Shown: piece by piece, positions 24,447 through 42,328 of the stretch | Layout: each line of letters begins with the position of its first letter | Position numbering within the stretch: position 1 is the first letter of the stretch | DNA from: Latrodectus hesperus | Lineage: Eukaryota; Arthropoda; Arachnida; Araneae; Theridiidae | Direction of reading: 5' to 3' | Length of the DNA stretch: 64,000 nucleotides | Assembly: GCA_037975125.1 (NCBI GenBank) | Contig: CM075852.1 | Location: forward strand, 7,116,792 to 7,180,791 | Program-made: the position numbers and the translations under genes | Notes under the pieces: model-generated | Told to the model about the DNA's origin: nothing | The model's input: the letters and a program-made list of their open reading frames with translations, nothing else | Databases searched by the model: none

Positions 24447-25331
24447 TGTTTTTGTTGTTGCATGCCCCCAAAGGCCAGCAGCGCTAGACCAGGTCCATGA
24501 CGTTGTACACTCTACAATAATCTAAAACCAGAAGAAGGTCGTCAACCAAGTCCTGCCTGGAGAGCCCTAGGAACTTAAGGATGTGTTCAGGGAAGCCTGC
24601 TCGGTAAAGCAGTTAGTACAGGTTTTAGGGCCTTAAGATGTCCACTAACCATCCTGGGGCTGCCCTGGAGTTGAAGGGCAATAGGAAATTGCAAACCACC
24701 ATTACCAGGCTCATTACTGGACATACTCGCACCCTTACATTCGTTCAGGGTCAGAAAGTGTTCCCTGTGTGCCTCAGGTGTAATTTCCACCAAGCTTCTC
24801 CGGACCATCTGCTCTCCTGTCTGGGTTTGGAGAAGAGAGATCTTTTGATAACCCTGCGCTGGTTGGGGACTTTCTCTGGGCGAATGATCTACTGGACTTG
24901 GTCTAGATTGTTGAGATCAAGTGGAATAAGGAACAACAACAAACAACAGATGTCCACTTCGAAATCGGGCGAGAATAGTTTGTTCCTGATGACTTAGGTC
25001 GTTAGTCAGGGAGCCTCCGGATCGGGAACTTTGGTACCAGTAATGTACCGGAGGAACAATCCAAGTCATCCTGGATTGTCCCTAAGCTCCTCATAGTGTG
25101 CGCTAGCAGCCTAGAGCTCTAGTTGCCGGCGAGGGGGTGTTCCTGGGCGAAGTGGGCGAGGTACGTCGGGAGTGGCAGGGTCACCCAAAGCGTGAAGGCC
25201 ACTCCAATATGCTCAGCTAACGCCTGGGGCAATGTAGCTAAGTCGGTCCTCTACCTATTTTTAGGTGCTCCGGTCAAGCGACTAACAGAGGCTGCAATTC
25301 TTCCCCATCCATGAAAAGTACAAAATAGTTC
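24447..25331 (-). mobile_element. Probable LINE or SINE 3' region (host of a nested LINE)
   Basis: GC-richer block that, read on the minus strand, ends in GGGGGCATGCAACAACAAAA, a CAA-type tail as in other LINEs here. It is split by the LINE fragment at 24647-24947. Possible short duplication AACTGAT at 24440-24446 and 25332-25338. The segment near 25200-25314 resembles the SINE module at about 47690-47760 (matching translations GAPVKRLTEAAILPHP and [15 protein letters not shown]). No intact protein domain is visible, so the class is uncertain. Confidence 0.45.
24647..24947 (+). mobile_element. 5'-truncated LINE tail with AAC repeat
   Basis: A 301-bp insertion holding the end of a LINE ORF2 and its tail. 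The 11-bp sequence AGATGTCCACT occurs at 24636-24646 and 24948-24958 as the target duplication. The open frame gives TTITRLITGHTRTLTFVQGQ followed by KVFPVCLRCNFHQASPDHLL and SCLGLEKRDLL: a C-x2-C-x8-H-x4-C knuckle as found after RNase H in LINE ORF2. It ends at GGAACAACAACAAACAAC. Severe truncation makes it inactive. Confidence 0.88.
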
Positions 25332-25338
25332 AACTGAT

Positions 25339-25849
25339 AAAATATGTTGGTAACTAGGGCATTTTTTCCTTAACATATATGATCGTTCGCTCTCCTTTGG
25401 CAACTAGGATGTGATGTTCCTGAAATAAAGAAGACTCTGTACCATTCTTCTAAGCAAATATTTATCCACTGTTCTTTCCGTTGCAACGACAATAACTACA
25501 GTTAGAAACTAAAAACCTGTAGTTTCAATAATACAGAACTACAACATAGGAATTTTCAGAGTTGATGACACTACAACTTCGATATAGGCCCTTGAAGCTT
25601 TCAGAACAATCTTATAGTAAGATCTTATTGTATATTGCCTCCCATTGCTCATATCAATTTGAAACTTCGTGGATATTCTTTTTAACCACTACATATCGCC
25701 AAGCTGTCTTTGATCCCAAAGTTTATTCCTCAGCTATTTTCGCAATAAATATGGTTTAGACAATAATTTCCAAGCTTAATAATAATAAAATAAGTACTTA
25801 AACAGAAATATAAGACAACTATGCAAATATTTTCACTATTTAATTTTTT
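25339..25849. other. Spacer, no recognised feature
   Basis: Moderately AT-rich, with a small open frame at 25562-25759 that I cannot relate to any family. It may belong to the decayed retroelement to its right. Confidence 0.4.
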
Positions 25850-25990
25850 TGTGGTATGGCCCTCTCCTTAAGGACTGCACACCCCGAGAAATAATTCACT
25901 GTAAGATAAGTTTTACTGTGATAGATGGCCAGTTCTTTACGTGTCGACTTTATTCTTAGAAGAAGGTGTTCTTTGAATCCTCACACCACA
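25850..25990 (-). repeat. Candidate short LTR of a Ty3/gypsy remnant
   Basis: A 141-bp block whose ends read TGTGGTATGG and CACACCACA, so it begins TG and ends CA with a 6-bp inverted TGTGGT/ACCACA. It lies just downstream, on the minus strand, of integrase C-terminal remnants. Short LTRs exist in some Ty3/gypsy families. No second copy was found and the call is speculative. Confidence 0.3.
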
Positions 25991-26110
25991 AAAGCGTTAA
26001 TAATTTTTGCTCTGCAAAGAATTTCTTTAACATGTTTTTAAGTGGGTGATAATATTTTACGATATTTAGGTTTCTAAGGCCAAATTTTATAACCTTTATT
26101 ATATTTCTTA

Positions 26111-26330
26111 GCCTGTGGATTTTATATCATACTGGTTCTCCATGAATGCTATCATGATATTGATTCTTTCGCATGTGAAATGATGCACATCTTTCAAGAG
26201 ATCAAGATACTGGATTAACTATAGGAACATCTGGTTTCCACGCAGCAGGACATCGTATAGTCATCTCACGTCTCTTCCATACAGCATTTGGCAAAGCGTA
26301 AAATCTGTTGTGAAATGCCATGCGGTAAGC
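26111..26330 (-). pseudogene. Ty3/gypsy integrase C-terminal remnant
   Basis: On the minus strand the sequence encodes TAWHFTTDFTLCQMLYGRDVR, a run matching the conserved H-x-T-T-x-F-T-P-x-x-M-L-x-G-R-D region at the end of gypsy integrase cores. Next comes DVHHFTCERINIMIAFMENQ and YDIKSTG, which fits the usual V-H-H-x-A-R-E-R-I segment after it. Stop codons and probable shifts break it. With the core at 27265-27476 it belongs to a single decayed element on this strand; about 900 bp of other sequence lies between them. Confidence 0.75.
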
Positions 26331-26759
26331 AAGTAAAAAAAGTTTTATTCCTCAGTCATGTTGATTCGTGAGATGGTTTAGGATCATCTGATTAATCCTC
26401 ATTACCATTTCACCCTATTGTACTAAGTGTCTTATTATTCAGTAATCCTTTATGCAGTGAATTTTTTGTTAAACCATATTATCAACAGACACTTAACAAA
26501 ATTCCAGGTTCATATTTAGTTAATTAAGTTTATTAATGATTAATTTAGAATAATACAATTAATGATATCTTCAGATTAAATTGGACAAAATAAGTATACT
26601 CTTTTACAGATAAATTAGACACAAACCAAAAATAGATTAATTTCTTATAATTTTATAATAGATTATATTTAATAATAGATGTAATAATAAAATCTCTCAT
26701 AAATAAAGATTCCTAGTATTCTTTGGAGAACATACTAGGGATTTACACAAAAGAAACTT

Positions 26760-27230
26760 ACAAAGTCATTTGGAGACGCCAGGTATCCCACGTGAGCCAG
26801 GCTTAACACTTATCGGGTGACCAGAAACTCCTCGTTACTCGGCGCTTTCCGTTTCTTCTCTAGGGATTTTTCTGCAATCGTGGTACAGCAGCTGTTGGAG
26901 TATTGTATGACGTGGTTCCCTCCTGCAGCCAATCTCCTGAGTATATTCTTCTCTCAGGAACTCGCCTTGCACGGCTATATACTCGACCACCTCCTTTTTT
27001 CGGCAAACTCCCAGTGTCCGGCACTGATCTCACACCGATTCAGGCTCTCCTTCTTTTTTCGTCAGCTGCACGCGTTCAAGCCCCCGGTCTCCCTGCAAGT
27101 CTCTCCTTCCCTCCTTCCTCTCCTGGCGCCAAAACCGGTCTCTGGTCATCTCCTTACTTCACTTCGCCATGCACTCTCCACATAAATATACCCCCTTACA
27201 AATAAATCTCTTTGCCAACCACAGGAAAAT
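26760..27230. other. GC-richer island between integrase remnants
   Basis: Markedly less AT-rich than its surroundings, rich in CT tracts, with open frames in two phases on the plus strand (26817-27185 and 26903-27205) that match nothing I know. The minus strand carries TGTAAGGGGGTATATTTATG near 27180-27198, resembling the start of an LTR with a TATA-like box. Its position inside a broken integrase suggests an inserted solo LTR, but limits and duplication could not be found. Confidence 0.4.
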
Positions 27231-27264
27231 TAAATTGCATTCATTTGTGGTCAGCACACTATTA

Positions 27265-27476
27265 GGAATGTAGAAATTTCATGCGAATGTTGTCCACACC
27301 AAGTAGTTCACACCGTCCCTTGAAAATGTCAGAATGGAAATTTGTCCCCTAGTCAGAGTGGATGATAAGAGGTTTGCCAAATCTGAAAAACCAATTCTCT
27401 TCTAGTACTTCCGTGACATCAAATGCCTTGTGCTCAGGAATTGTGTGAACTTCAGGCATTTTCTGAAGTAATCAAC
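27265..27476 (-). pseudogene. Ty3/gypsy integrase core remnant
   Basis: The minus strand encodes VDYFRKMPEVHTIPEHKAFD, then VTEVLEENWFFRFGKPLIIH, then SD, a stop, and GTNFHSDIFKGRCELLGVDN. This is the part of a gypsy integrase catalytic core around the second Asp of the DDE triad (HSD, then normally QG-x-N-F). The stop replaces the usual Gln by a single base change (TAG for CAG). The first Asp and the zinc-binding N-terminus are absent because the frame is cut at 27477 by a family-A repeat. Confidence 0.85.
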
Positions 27477-27814
27477 GGTTTAATGGCTTCAACCAATGGA
27501 AAACGACTTCTCAAACTGATGCTTTGGTCTTTATATAAAAAATTGCTTAAATTAACAAGTTGAACTTCGACGATATTCACAGACATTCGATCGTTAACTT
27601 CGCCTTGTTTGCTGCCGCTCTATGAATGCGACTTGAAGATAGGCCGCAAATTCGTCGACATGTCGTAATTACGATGCCATCGCAATACGATATGACGTAA
27701 ATGAAACGTTATCTGACGTCATAGATATTTTAAACCAATTGAGAATTAAAATAAAGAGGCGTAGTCATAATCTCAACAGGAAATAAAGAACCAATCACTT
27801 TATAGTTAAAAAAA
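27477..27814 (-). repeat. Dispersed repeat family A, copy 2 (reversed)
   Basis: Reverse complement of family A. On the minus strand it starts near TTTTTTTAACTATAAAGTGA, contains the CRE-like TGACGTCA and the GCAGCAAACAAGGCGAAGTT core, and ends at the integrase remnant. The match to copy 1 includes ATATCGTCGAAGTTCAA and GTTTGAGAAG-CGTTTTCCATT. The direct junction with an integrase reading frame on the same strand is unexplained. Confidence 0.78.
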
Positions 27815-30189
<2,375 letters not shown>

Positions 30190-31500
30190 TATAGTAGCAA
30201 AAAAAGCTTGAATATCATGCTAAATTGCTTTCCCTTGTGCTTTGGGCCACATTTTTTACATGTGGTTTTAGATGAATGATATTGGTTTGGATAAATCCCT
30301 GTGTCTTACACACAAAATACATTTCTATCTTTATTTATTATGAGATACTTAATAATTTGTCACGAATTTCACATATAATCCTAGATGTGTGAAATTAGAT
30401 CAAATAAATCCTGGGCTTACAAAATGATTTTCTTTACTTTATCGTCATTAAAGAACCTTCGTATTATAGCGATCGTATTGTCGCACATATTTCTCATGAT
30501 TCTAGATGAATGAAATTGGTTTGGACAAGTTCTATAAATTTTCAAAATATTTGCATTTTCTTTATAAAAAATTTTGCATTATCGCACATATTTCACATAT
30601 GATTCTAGATGACTGAAATTGGCTTGGACAAGTTCTAAATTTTCAAAATGTATTTGGTGCTTTTTCTTTATAAAAAATTTTGTATTGTGGTATATGTTTC
30701 ATGTATGATTCAAGATGAATGAAATTGGTTTGGACAAATTCTAAATTTTCAAAATATATTTGGTTGCTTTTTCTTAATAAAAAATTTTGCATTATCTCAC
30801 ATATTTCACATATGATTCTAGATGACTGAAATTGGTTTGGACAAGTTCTAAATTTTCAAAATGTATTTGGTGCTTTTTCTTTATAAAAAATTTTGTATTG
30901 TGGTATATGTTTCATGTATGATTCAAGATGAATGAAATTGGTTTGGACAAATTCTAAATTTTCAAAATATATTTGGTTGCTTTTTCTTAATAAAAAATTT
31001 TGCATTATCGCACATATTTCACATATGATTCTAGATGACTGAAATTGGTTTGGACAAGTTCTAAATTTTCAAAATATATTTGGTTGCGTTTTCTTTATAA
31101 AAAATTTTGTATTGTGGTATATGTTTCACGTATGATTCTAGATGAATGAAATTGGTTTAAATAAATCTTTTGCTGACGAAATACTTTTCGTTGCTTTTTC
31201 TGTATGAAATACTTTGTTCCATAACACATATTTTTCATTTAATTCTAAATAAATGAAATTGGATTATGTAATTCCTTGGTTTACAAATTACTTGGTTGGT
31301 TCTTGGTTACCTTTCGTTGCATTTTCTTAATAAGATACTTTGTTTTGTGACACGTGTGTCGGATATAATTATAGATAAATGAAATTAAGTTGGGTATACC
31401 TTTGCATTACAAAATAATTTTAGCTGTTTTTCCTTATAAATTTCTTTATAATAAGGCATATACTATGAATATAATTTTTGAAGAATGTGTAGATAGTTTT
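30190..31500. repeat. Satellite-like tandem array, ~107-bp monomer, 213-bp dimer
   Basis: Successive units share TTCTAGATGAATGAAATTGG, TTGGACAA, TTCTAAATTTTCAAAATAT and a TTTATAAAAAATTTTG block. In the centre, equivalent points fall at 30576, 30682, 30789, 30895, 31002 and 31109: steps of 106 or 107. Two monomer types alternate (GCATTATCGCACATATTTCA and GTATTGTGGTATATGTTTCA), so the higher-order period is 213 bp. Units at both edges (30240-30540 and 31200-31500) are more diverged and their spacing is irregular, from about 100 to 130. About a dozen monomers are present. Confidence 0.93.
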
Positions 31501-34500
31501 GAAATGTTCTGTTATTGGTTTTTGGCTGATTCCTATGGTTGTCTTTCATGGAAAAACCTAAACATGTCTTTAGACAAAAAATCTAAAAATATCTTTTAGG
31601 GCGAATTCCTATGGACTGAATTTTATCTGGAGGAATGGGTAGTTGTTTCTGTTTATAAGTATAAACACCAATTATAAACATGTTGTACAGATAGTGATTT
31701 TATTTTTCATCAATGATGTGTTTTCAAATGCAAGATTATAAAAAATTCTAAGATAGAAATATTTTAGTTTTGATTTCTAAGATAAAAAGTGCTTTAAAAA
31801 GTTCTGATACAAAAAAGTAATTTTTTAACCCATACCTTTGAATAAATTGCTTGATGTATTTTGTGCCTTTGAGAAAAATGATCATTTTATACATTAATAA
31901 TATATCTCAAATAAAAAAGCGATATTTTTTGTTAAAAGTTACCTCGCATTTTAATTATATGTAAATTCAGATTGAAATTGAAATTGATTTTATTTTTTTC
32001 AGCATTTTCAATTTTAAAATAATCAGAATATGGAAGTATTTTTTTGTCATCTTCATTTTTAAATAATCAGAGTTAAGCACTTATTAATTTTTGAAAATAT
32101 TTTCAATATATATGTACATTATTAATTTCCTTTAAGCAAGAAAAATTAGCTACTTGAATTAAATGAATTTTCCTCTTTTATGTAATTATCAAATAATATC
32201 AATCATAAATTCATGCACTTATGATTGATAATAGATGAAATTCCTTCAGAATTAATTTGCGCGTGATTTAAAATTGTGAGTATAAAATGTTTGAATGCTT
32301 TATAATATTTCGTTTTTCATAAATACGAGCTCAAATTTTGGATATAAAATAGCGAAATCTGCTTCGAAAATAAAAATCGAGGTTGCAATCACTACCAGTA
32401 TATAATTATAATTTCGAAACATTATTTCATACTTTGACATTTAATCATTAAGTGTCATATAAAATGCTTAGGAAGTATGAGAAATAAAAAATCACCTTTT
32501 GTTTAGAACTCCACAACAAGCGATTACACAAAAAATAATGATAATTACAAACGATTGTTAGTGAGCACAAAAATGATTTTTTTAATATAATTTAAAAATA
32601 GAAAAGATTTTGCATATGTTACTTATAAGTTATTTGTTATATGAAAGTCTACACTGAAATCAAGAACATTTATTGTCAATAAAATTATTAATATTCTAGA
32701 ACTAAATATCTAAAAGTTAGAGTAACAAAAATATATTGAAGATTTTTAGAACTAATTATCAATGTAAGTAATAAAAACATTGATATTTTTCCCCAACCGA
32801 AATAATTTACATATCGTAAATTATATATAGCTCATCAATAAAAATTTATTTAGTTAAATATAATAAAATATTTTAAAAACATTAATTTATTATTAATTAA
32901 ATTAGCAAAAATTTCAATTTTAATGTAATATCGAATAATTTGTACTTATAAAAATCAAGGAAGATATAAGGAAATTTCAACAATAAAATAGAAACGTTGG
33001 TGTACAATGGCTATTTTCCTTGAAACTAATGTAAATCTTTGATTGCTTAAGGTATGTTCATCTCCCACTGCTAACTTCATTTCAAATTGTTAGAATTCCC
33101 GTGAGCACTGGTAATAAATGGAAAGTGACATCATTTTTATGGAGAAGGCCTCCAGACAGAATGACAGAAAAGCAAACAGTTTTTTCTGCATTGTTAGTAT
33201 AAATATTATCTGAGACATGCACTGAAACTGATAAAATGGAAGGACTAAAGTAAAATGTCCTTTTTTCAAGTGCGATGCAAACATTATTTGCATGATGTGG
33301 GAAGCAGATTACTTTTGTGTTTGAACGGCTACTTGTTTTGGAGTGTCTGCGTTTAATTGAACAATCCACTATAATTATTATCGGAGAGTGCATAGGTAAA
33401 TATTTCACGCAATGTAAATACTTACTCTTTATCTACAAGTACAATGGAATAATTCCTTTTTTTTTTAAAAAAATTATCTTTTTAATTCCTTGAGTACAAT
33501 TTCTTAATAGAACTGTTATATTATTTCCTTCCCATCTGCATTTAAAACTTATTAATTTTTGAATTTAAATGAAAAGATAAGTGGAAAGTGAACAACAAAT
33601 TATGCTATCATCTAAAACTGTTTTCCATGCAATAATCAAATAAAAATCTATTAACACTAAAATGACATATATTACCCAAACCAAACCCACAAAGATTTTT
33701 CCTTATGAAGTTTACCATAAGGTATATTTTACTAAACTTAAACACACTTAAAAATGTTTCTCTTGATTTAAAAAAATCGATATTGTCCTATTAGTTGCGT
33801 CATCTCTTAATAATGAAGGTAAATAAATTTTATTTATTAAAAAATAGTAAATATTAACTGTGCCATTAATAAATTAATATTGTTGAACACACACTTTATG
33901 CTAGCATTTGCACATTTTAAGGCTTAAAGAAAAGTACTTAAATTCTTAAAATGGAGGAAATAATTTTAAACTTTTTCAGCGAATTTATAATATTTCTTGC
34001 AATGAATATAAGAATTTAATTAAATAGGTGATATTGAATATAATAATCAAAGAATGAATAATGTAAAAAAATCTGAAAAGGAAAATGTATTCGTTTCGCA
34101 TAAGATAAATAAGAACTGATTCGCATTAACAAAACGTGACGTCATGGATCTCGTGACATATACTTGCATGTTTAAGAAACTAATTAAAAAATATTAAATT
34201 AAGCATATAAAATATTTATTACACGTCAAACAAGGGTGGATTTTCTATTATTTGCTCAAACTATCAAATAATATTTTAAATTATTATTTGGAAAAATAAG
34301 TTTTCAGACTTTTTTATAGTTATGAAACTAATATTGAAGTTTCGTGTGTGTTCCTACTATAGTTTTTTTATCTTTTAAGTATAAATTTGTCAACATTTTA
34401 GAGCTGAAATAACATTAATAAATTAGCTATATATACATTACATGTAATACATTACTAAATTCTTTATAAACACATCAGCGAATATTTAAAATATTCTCTA

Positions 34501-34783
34501 ACTACACTAATTTAACAGTTCATTTTTTAAATATTAACTCTCAATATTTGAACTACTCATCTGTTTTTCAGTAAAATGATTTATTTAATAGTATAAATAT
34601 GATATTTAAGTGAGATTTTATATCAAAAGTAGATGTTGCCATTTATGAGATTTAATTAATATTCTTCATTACTTTTAATTAAGTAAAAATTTGTTTTGTT
34701 TTGAAGTCAAATAAATTATTTTTATCTTAATTTTATCTTACTGATTTTGAGATCAAGTAATGTCATCTTGTGATTATGAAAGA
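31501..34783. other. AT-rich spacer, no recognised feature
   Basis: Open frames at 33082-33408 overlap each other on the same strand and show no domain. I see no element ends. Confidence 0.5.
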
Positions 34784-34798
34784 ATGTCAACATCTTGT

Positions 34799-35724
34799 TG
34801 TTGTTGTTGCACCGGCATACTTCCCTGTACCTAGCCCTTAGATGGACTTTACCAGTTGGATAGAAGCAGCCGGATGGAGTGATTTTGAAGCAGGAAGCAA
34901 GCAGAAGATTCCCAAGACTTGGCCTGCCACCCCAGATGAGTTACCTCACCTGGAGGACATTGTAGCCAGATTTAGTGTGTCCCGGCCGCCTTTAGCGAAA
35001 ACAACGGAACAAGTTGCAAAAAAATGTGGAGTAACACACTTACATAGAATTACATAGAATTACAAATGATAAGAATACATAGAATACATAGAATTACAAA
35101 TGATGAGAATACAATATGAATGAATGACAAAGTATGAAAATACGAAGGATTACAAATAATGAATAAAAACACACTGAAAAAAATTTGAAGAGGAGTTCAT
35201 AAATTAAAAACATAAATTGAAAAGAGTCCATTAAAATAGGTTGAAGCTGCTAATTGCTTAGCAAAGTCTAAGCACTTAGGCTAAGTACAGAAGTCCAAGT
35301 ACTTAGGCTTGTGATTTTAGCAGAGGAGGGTCAATGCTGATTCTTCTTGAGCCACGTGAATAAGCACTCTTGATTAATTAGGAAGTCCATTAATTGGTTT
35401 AGTTTTCGTCTAGAGGTCTTGTTAGAGAGTACGGCTCGTTTCCAGTTAATAACCCACTGTTTTGCAGGGGTTGATAAATGCCACGTAGAAGTGAGTGGGC
35501 AGACCGTGAGATAATGTATTGGGTCTCCTTCGTTACCACAGGTACAATTTGGGGTGTCCGTTAGACCCACCCTGTAGAAATAAGTAGGGAATGGGCCATG
35601 GCCGGTCATGAAAAGGATTTCATTCCTGGTCCAATTTAAAGATTTGATGGAAACTGTAGAGAAAATTTCATGTACTAGACGACCAGTAGACGCGTTGGAC
35701 CAGTTGTCCTGCCATTTCTCCTTG
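34799..35724 (-). mobile_element. 5'-truncated LINE with CAA tail and 15-bp duplication
   Basis: A 926-bp insertion on the minus strand, bounded by a perfect 15-bp target duplication ATGTCAACATCTTGT (34784-34798 and 35725-35739). The sense strand enters inside ORF2, finishes the C-terminal tail, then has a roughly 530-bp 3' untranslated region with short tandem units (ACATAGAATTACAAATGA-like, 35043-35100). It ends in CAACAACAACAA. The exact duplication suggests a fairly recent insertion, although it is dead through truncation. Confidence 0.94.
35331..35724 (-). pseudogene. LINE ORF2 C-terminal tail
   Basis: Reading from the insertion point gives DIKEKWQDNWSNASTGRLVH, then EIFSTVSIKSLNWTRNEILF, then MTGHGPFPTYFYRVGLTDTP and NCTCGNEGDPIHYLTVCPLT. 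The last part is a C-x-C-x7-H-x4-C knuckle following the GHGPFPTYFYR motif, the usual LINE ORF2 ending. The frame is open from the insertion junction to the stop at 35331, so the fragment itself is not frameshifted. It lacks polymerase, and its upstream border is the target duplication. Confidence 0.88.
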
Positions 35725-35739
35725 ATGTCAACATCTTGT

Positions 35740-37344
35740 CACGTTCATAAAAGCTTCTTGTTTCTTTACATATGCAGTTCCTAAATTAAGCATCTGGATT
35801 CTGTTTCTACCATAGTTAAATAATGCATAAATTTATTTGTCATCATGCATCATGTAATATCTAGACTACTGTAGCTTTCTTTATTGATGTAAGTTTACAA
35901 ACATAGTTTCCCAACGTTCTTTGATAAATCAAATGATCTTTTTGGTAATCCTTCCATAAATTACATCATGTGATTTCTTCTTTCCTAAAATAATAAGTTA
36001 CATTATGGATTGACATTTATTACATAAAAGTCATCTTTATGCATTTCCTATTTATTCCATTTGCTAATTGATCATGACATTTGAGTCACTTTTCCCAGTT
36101 AATTTTTTTTGTTAAAATATAAATGATTTAAACCTTCAGAAGAAGTTTTTCTTTGGTATGTGAACTTCAGAATTAAAAATAGTATCAATATATAAAATAG
36201 TATTCAGAATTTTTCCATTTAGAAAATGAGCATTTTTTGCTTCGAAATTTGAAACAATTAAAATAAATCTATATTCTTTGAGTAATATTTTTGTAGCTGT
36301 TTTTTTCTACTTTTTGAGTTATAGAATATTTAAATTTCTCAAATAATAATGTTTTACACAAACTGAGAAAAAATTTAATTTTTAGGAAAAACTTATTTTT
36401 TAATAGTTTATTATAAGTAATTCAATATTCCAATGCGTATCTATAATATATTTATTCTGTTTATGTGTATTTTATTGATCACAATTCATATTCCACTAAT
36501 AGGATGGAACGTGAAAATATACTTCCTTATTCGAATATAAATAAAAGCAGTTTTTGAGAAATTTCTTAAAAGTGGTTTTTTATACTGTATACATTTCACT
36601 ATAATTATGTAAGAATAATTAGAATATTTTTGGAGGATTTTGAACATAAGATAAAAACGTACACTCTAATTTATCTTATGACAGACAAAAATATGTAATT
36701 AAAATTTGTATTGAAAAGGTTCGAAGAAAATTTAAGCGACTTAGAGATTTTTATATAAAGTTTGATCATATGAAGTCTCTTCACTTGACTTCATATCTCG
36801 AGTCGTTTGGTTATCCAACATTTAATTATTTAATTTCAAGATTTTATTCTACGTTTAATAAATTAATTTTTAACAGAAAATAATCCACTTTGAAATCAGA
36901 TTCACAATTTTTCACATAGGTAATCCGATTCTCCCATTCATTATTATTTTTATTTATTTATTTATTTTGAAGAAAACTAAATTTTACTTTCTAAAATATA
37001 TCGTTTGATCATGTGACATTTTGCTATTATTATTTTCTCTGTGAGATGCATCGGGAACTATTACGTGTGGTATCTACACTATTACATACATTACGCATCT
37101 ATTGCATAGTATATTAAATCTGTATTTAAACATAACTTCATGAGTTTACTAAAATTTAGGAATTGATTTGGAAATTCCTCATTTGTTATATATATCAAGT
37201 CATGATACATTTGTGAACAAAATAACTCGCAGAAAGTGAAAGATTAATTAACATTTTTAATAATTATTTAGTTTCACAGTTTAGCAGTAGTAATAAGATA
37301 TCAATTTCAGTTTAGCAGTAGTAGTAATTTTAAATGTAAACTTA
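35740..37344. other. AT-rich spacer, no recognised feature
   Basis: Nothing recognised. Confidence 0.55.
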
Positions 37345-37855
37345 TTAAACATAAAGAGGTCGTTTCTTTCGTTCCAGTTAAGATCATGATTATGCCACTT
37401 TATTACAATTTTCATAGGTTTAAAATATCAATGACGTCCGATAACGTTTCATCAACGCCACATCATATTGAGGCGGCGTCTTAAGTCCAGTTTGTTGACG
37501 AATTTTCTGTTTGCATTCAAACTGTAATCATCGAAAGGCAGCAAACAAGGCGAAATTCACCATCGATTGTTTCAGTGTCGTCGGCTATCAGAAAAAACCC
37601 ATTCATGATTTTTAGCAGTAACAAAGAAAGTAAAAGTTTTCAAAGTTATGAAAATTACCTGTTATTCTAAATAATTAGTTTTCAAATTTTTAAATCTTTA
37701 GCGATATTTCTTCGAAAATCGAACACATTTAAAATAGAAAAGAAGAAAAAGCAAAATGAAAAAAAAAAAAAACAAGAGAAAACATTCTCCTTATAGTTAG
37801 TTGAAATCGGTAAGAACGATTTAAATTTTAAATTTATTTAACATTTTACTCATTA
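37345..37855 (+). repeat. Dispersed repeat family A, copy 3
   Basis: Uninterrupted copy of family A. It contains GGCAGCAAACAAGGCGAAAT, then ATGAAAATTACCTGTT followed by TCTAAATAATTAGTTTTCAA, which is the exact region where copy 4 is split by a hAT element. The far end shares GTTGAAATCGGTAAGAACGA-like sequence with copy 1. Confidence 0.8.
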
Positions 37856-38534
37856 CTTAGCAATAATTTTATATTTTACTTATTATATACTGCTGTCATG
37901 GTTATATCAAAAAGTTTTGATTAAAATGAATCATTTCATAAATTTATAATTTTTGTTTTTTAAATGAAGATTGTTTAGCTAAATTATATCAGATTATGAA
38001 TTTTTTACGTATTTTTCGAATAAAAAATATATTTTGCTTACGATAAAGATACAATTTTAACATAATTTTTAATATTATTATTCAGAAGAGGCAGCATAAT
38101 TATTATTTATCGCATATATTAAATTTTTTGAAACCGAAATTTAAAATCTATAAAATTTAAATTATATATAAAATATGAATGATACTCATTAATAAGGACA
38201 TGTTTATTATTTCAATATTAACATTCATTTTTACGATAAAAAACTATTCATTTTTTATGACAAATACATTTTGTGGTTACAATTCCATACTAAAATTGCC
38301 TGAAATAATTTCTATTAATTAGCGAAAGGATGTTGCAATAAAAATTCCCAGTATTATTTTTAAATATATGGTCTATAAGTAAAAAATTGAGTACTTTACT
38401 TAAGATCGGATCAAAGAAATGTTTTATTAAAATTTATGTTATTTTGTGATTTAATGCTAATCTCAATGTTAAAAATTTATTCCTATTTATTATCATGTAG
38501 TATTTTCAGTTTGAAATACAGAAAGAGGAAGCTA
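37856..38534. other. AT-rich spacer, no recognised feature
   Basis: Nothing recognised. Confidence 0.5.
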
Positions 38535-38740
38535 AGTAAATCCGGCGGAAGGAACACCCAATTCAACGACAACCCATCCCAGAGGGTTTTCGAGTGACAC
38601 AGGTGGGAAGGAATCTCAAAAAGGAACCAGTGGGATCGATTGTTGCCATGGAAACGGGAACACTCTGAGTTTTAAGATCAAATCAGAAAATCGGTGGTCT
38701 TTCGCACCCCACAATAACAAGCATCCGCGCGAATCCTTGT
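38535..38740. promoter_or_regulatory. GC-richer island with RFX X-box-like site
   Basis: A 200-bp island less AT-rich than all around it and not resembling any repeat in the window. It contains GTTGCCATGGAAAC at 38642-38655, which fits the X-box consensus bound by RFX transcription factors, and an E-box-like ACAGGTGG near 38599. Such sites are known upstream of ciliary genes. No adjoining gene is visible, so it might be a distal enhancer, an exon flank or chance. Confidence 0.35.

Positions 38741-42328
<3,588 letters not shown>

Noticed and set aside
26817..27205. Two plus-strand frames in the GC-richer island as a host gene
   Set aside because: Neither shows a domain, they overlap in different phases, and the island sits inside a broken integrase.
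30190..31500. CRISPR-like array
   Set aside because: Units are adjoining similar monomers without unique spacers and the sequence is eukaryotic.
33082..33408. 108-residue minus-strand frame
   Set aside because: No domain, no neighbours, and overlapping frames on the same strand; cannot be told from chance.
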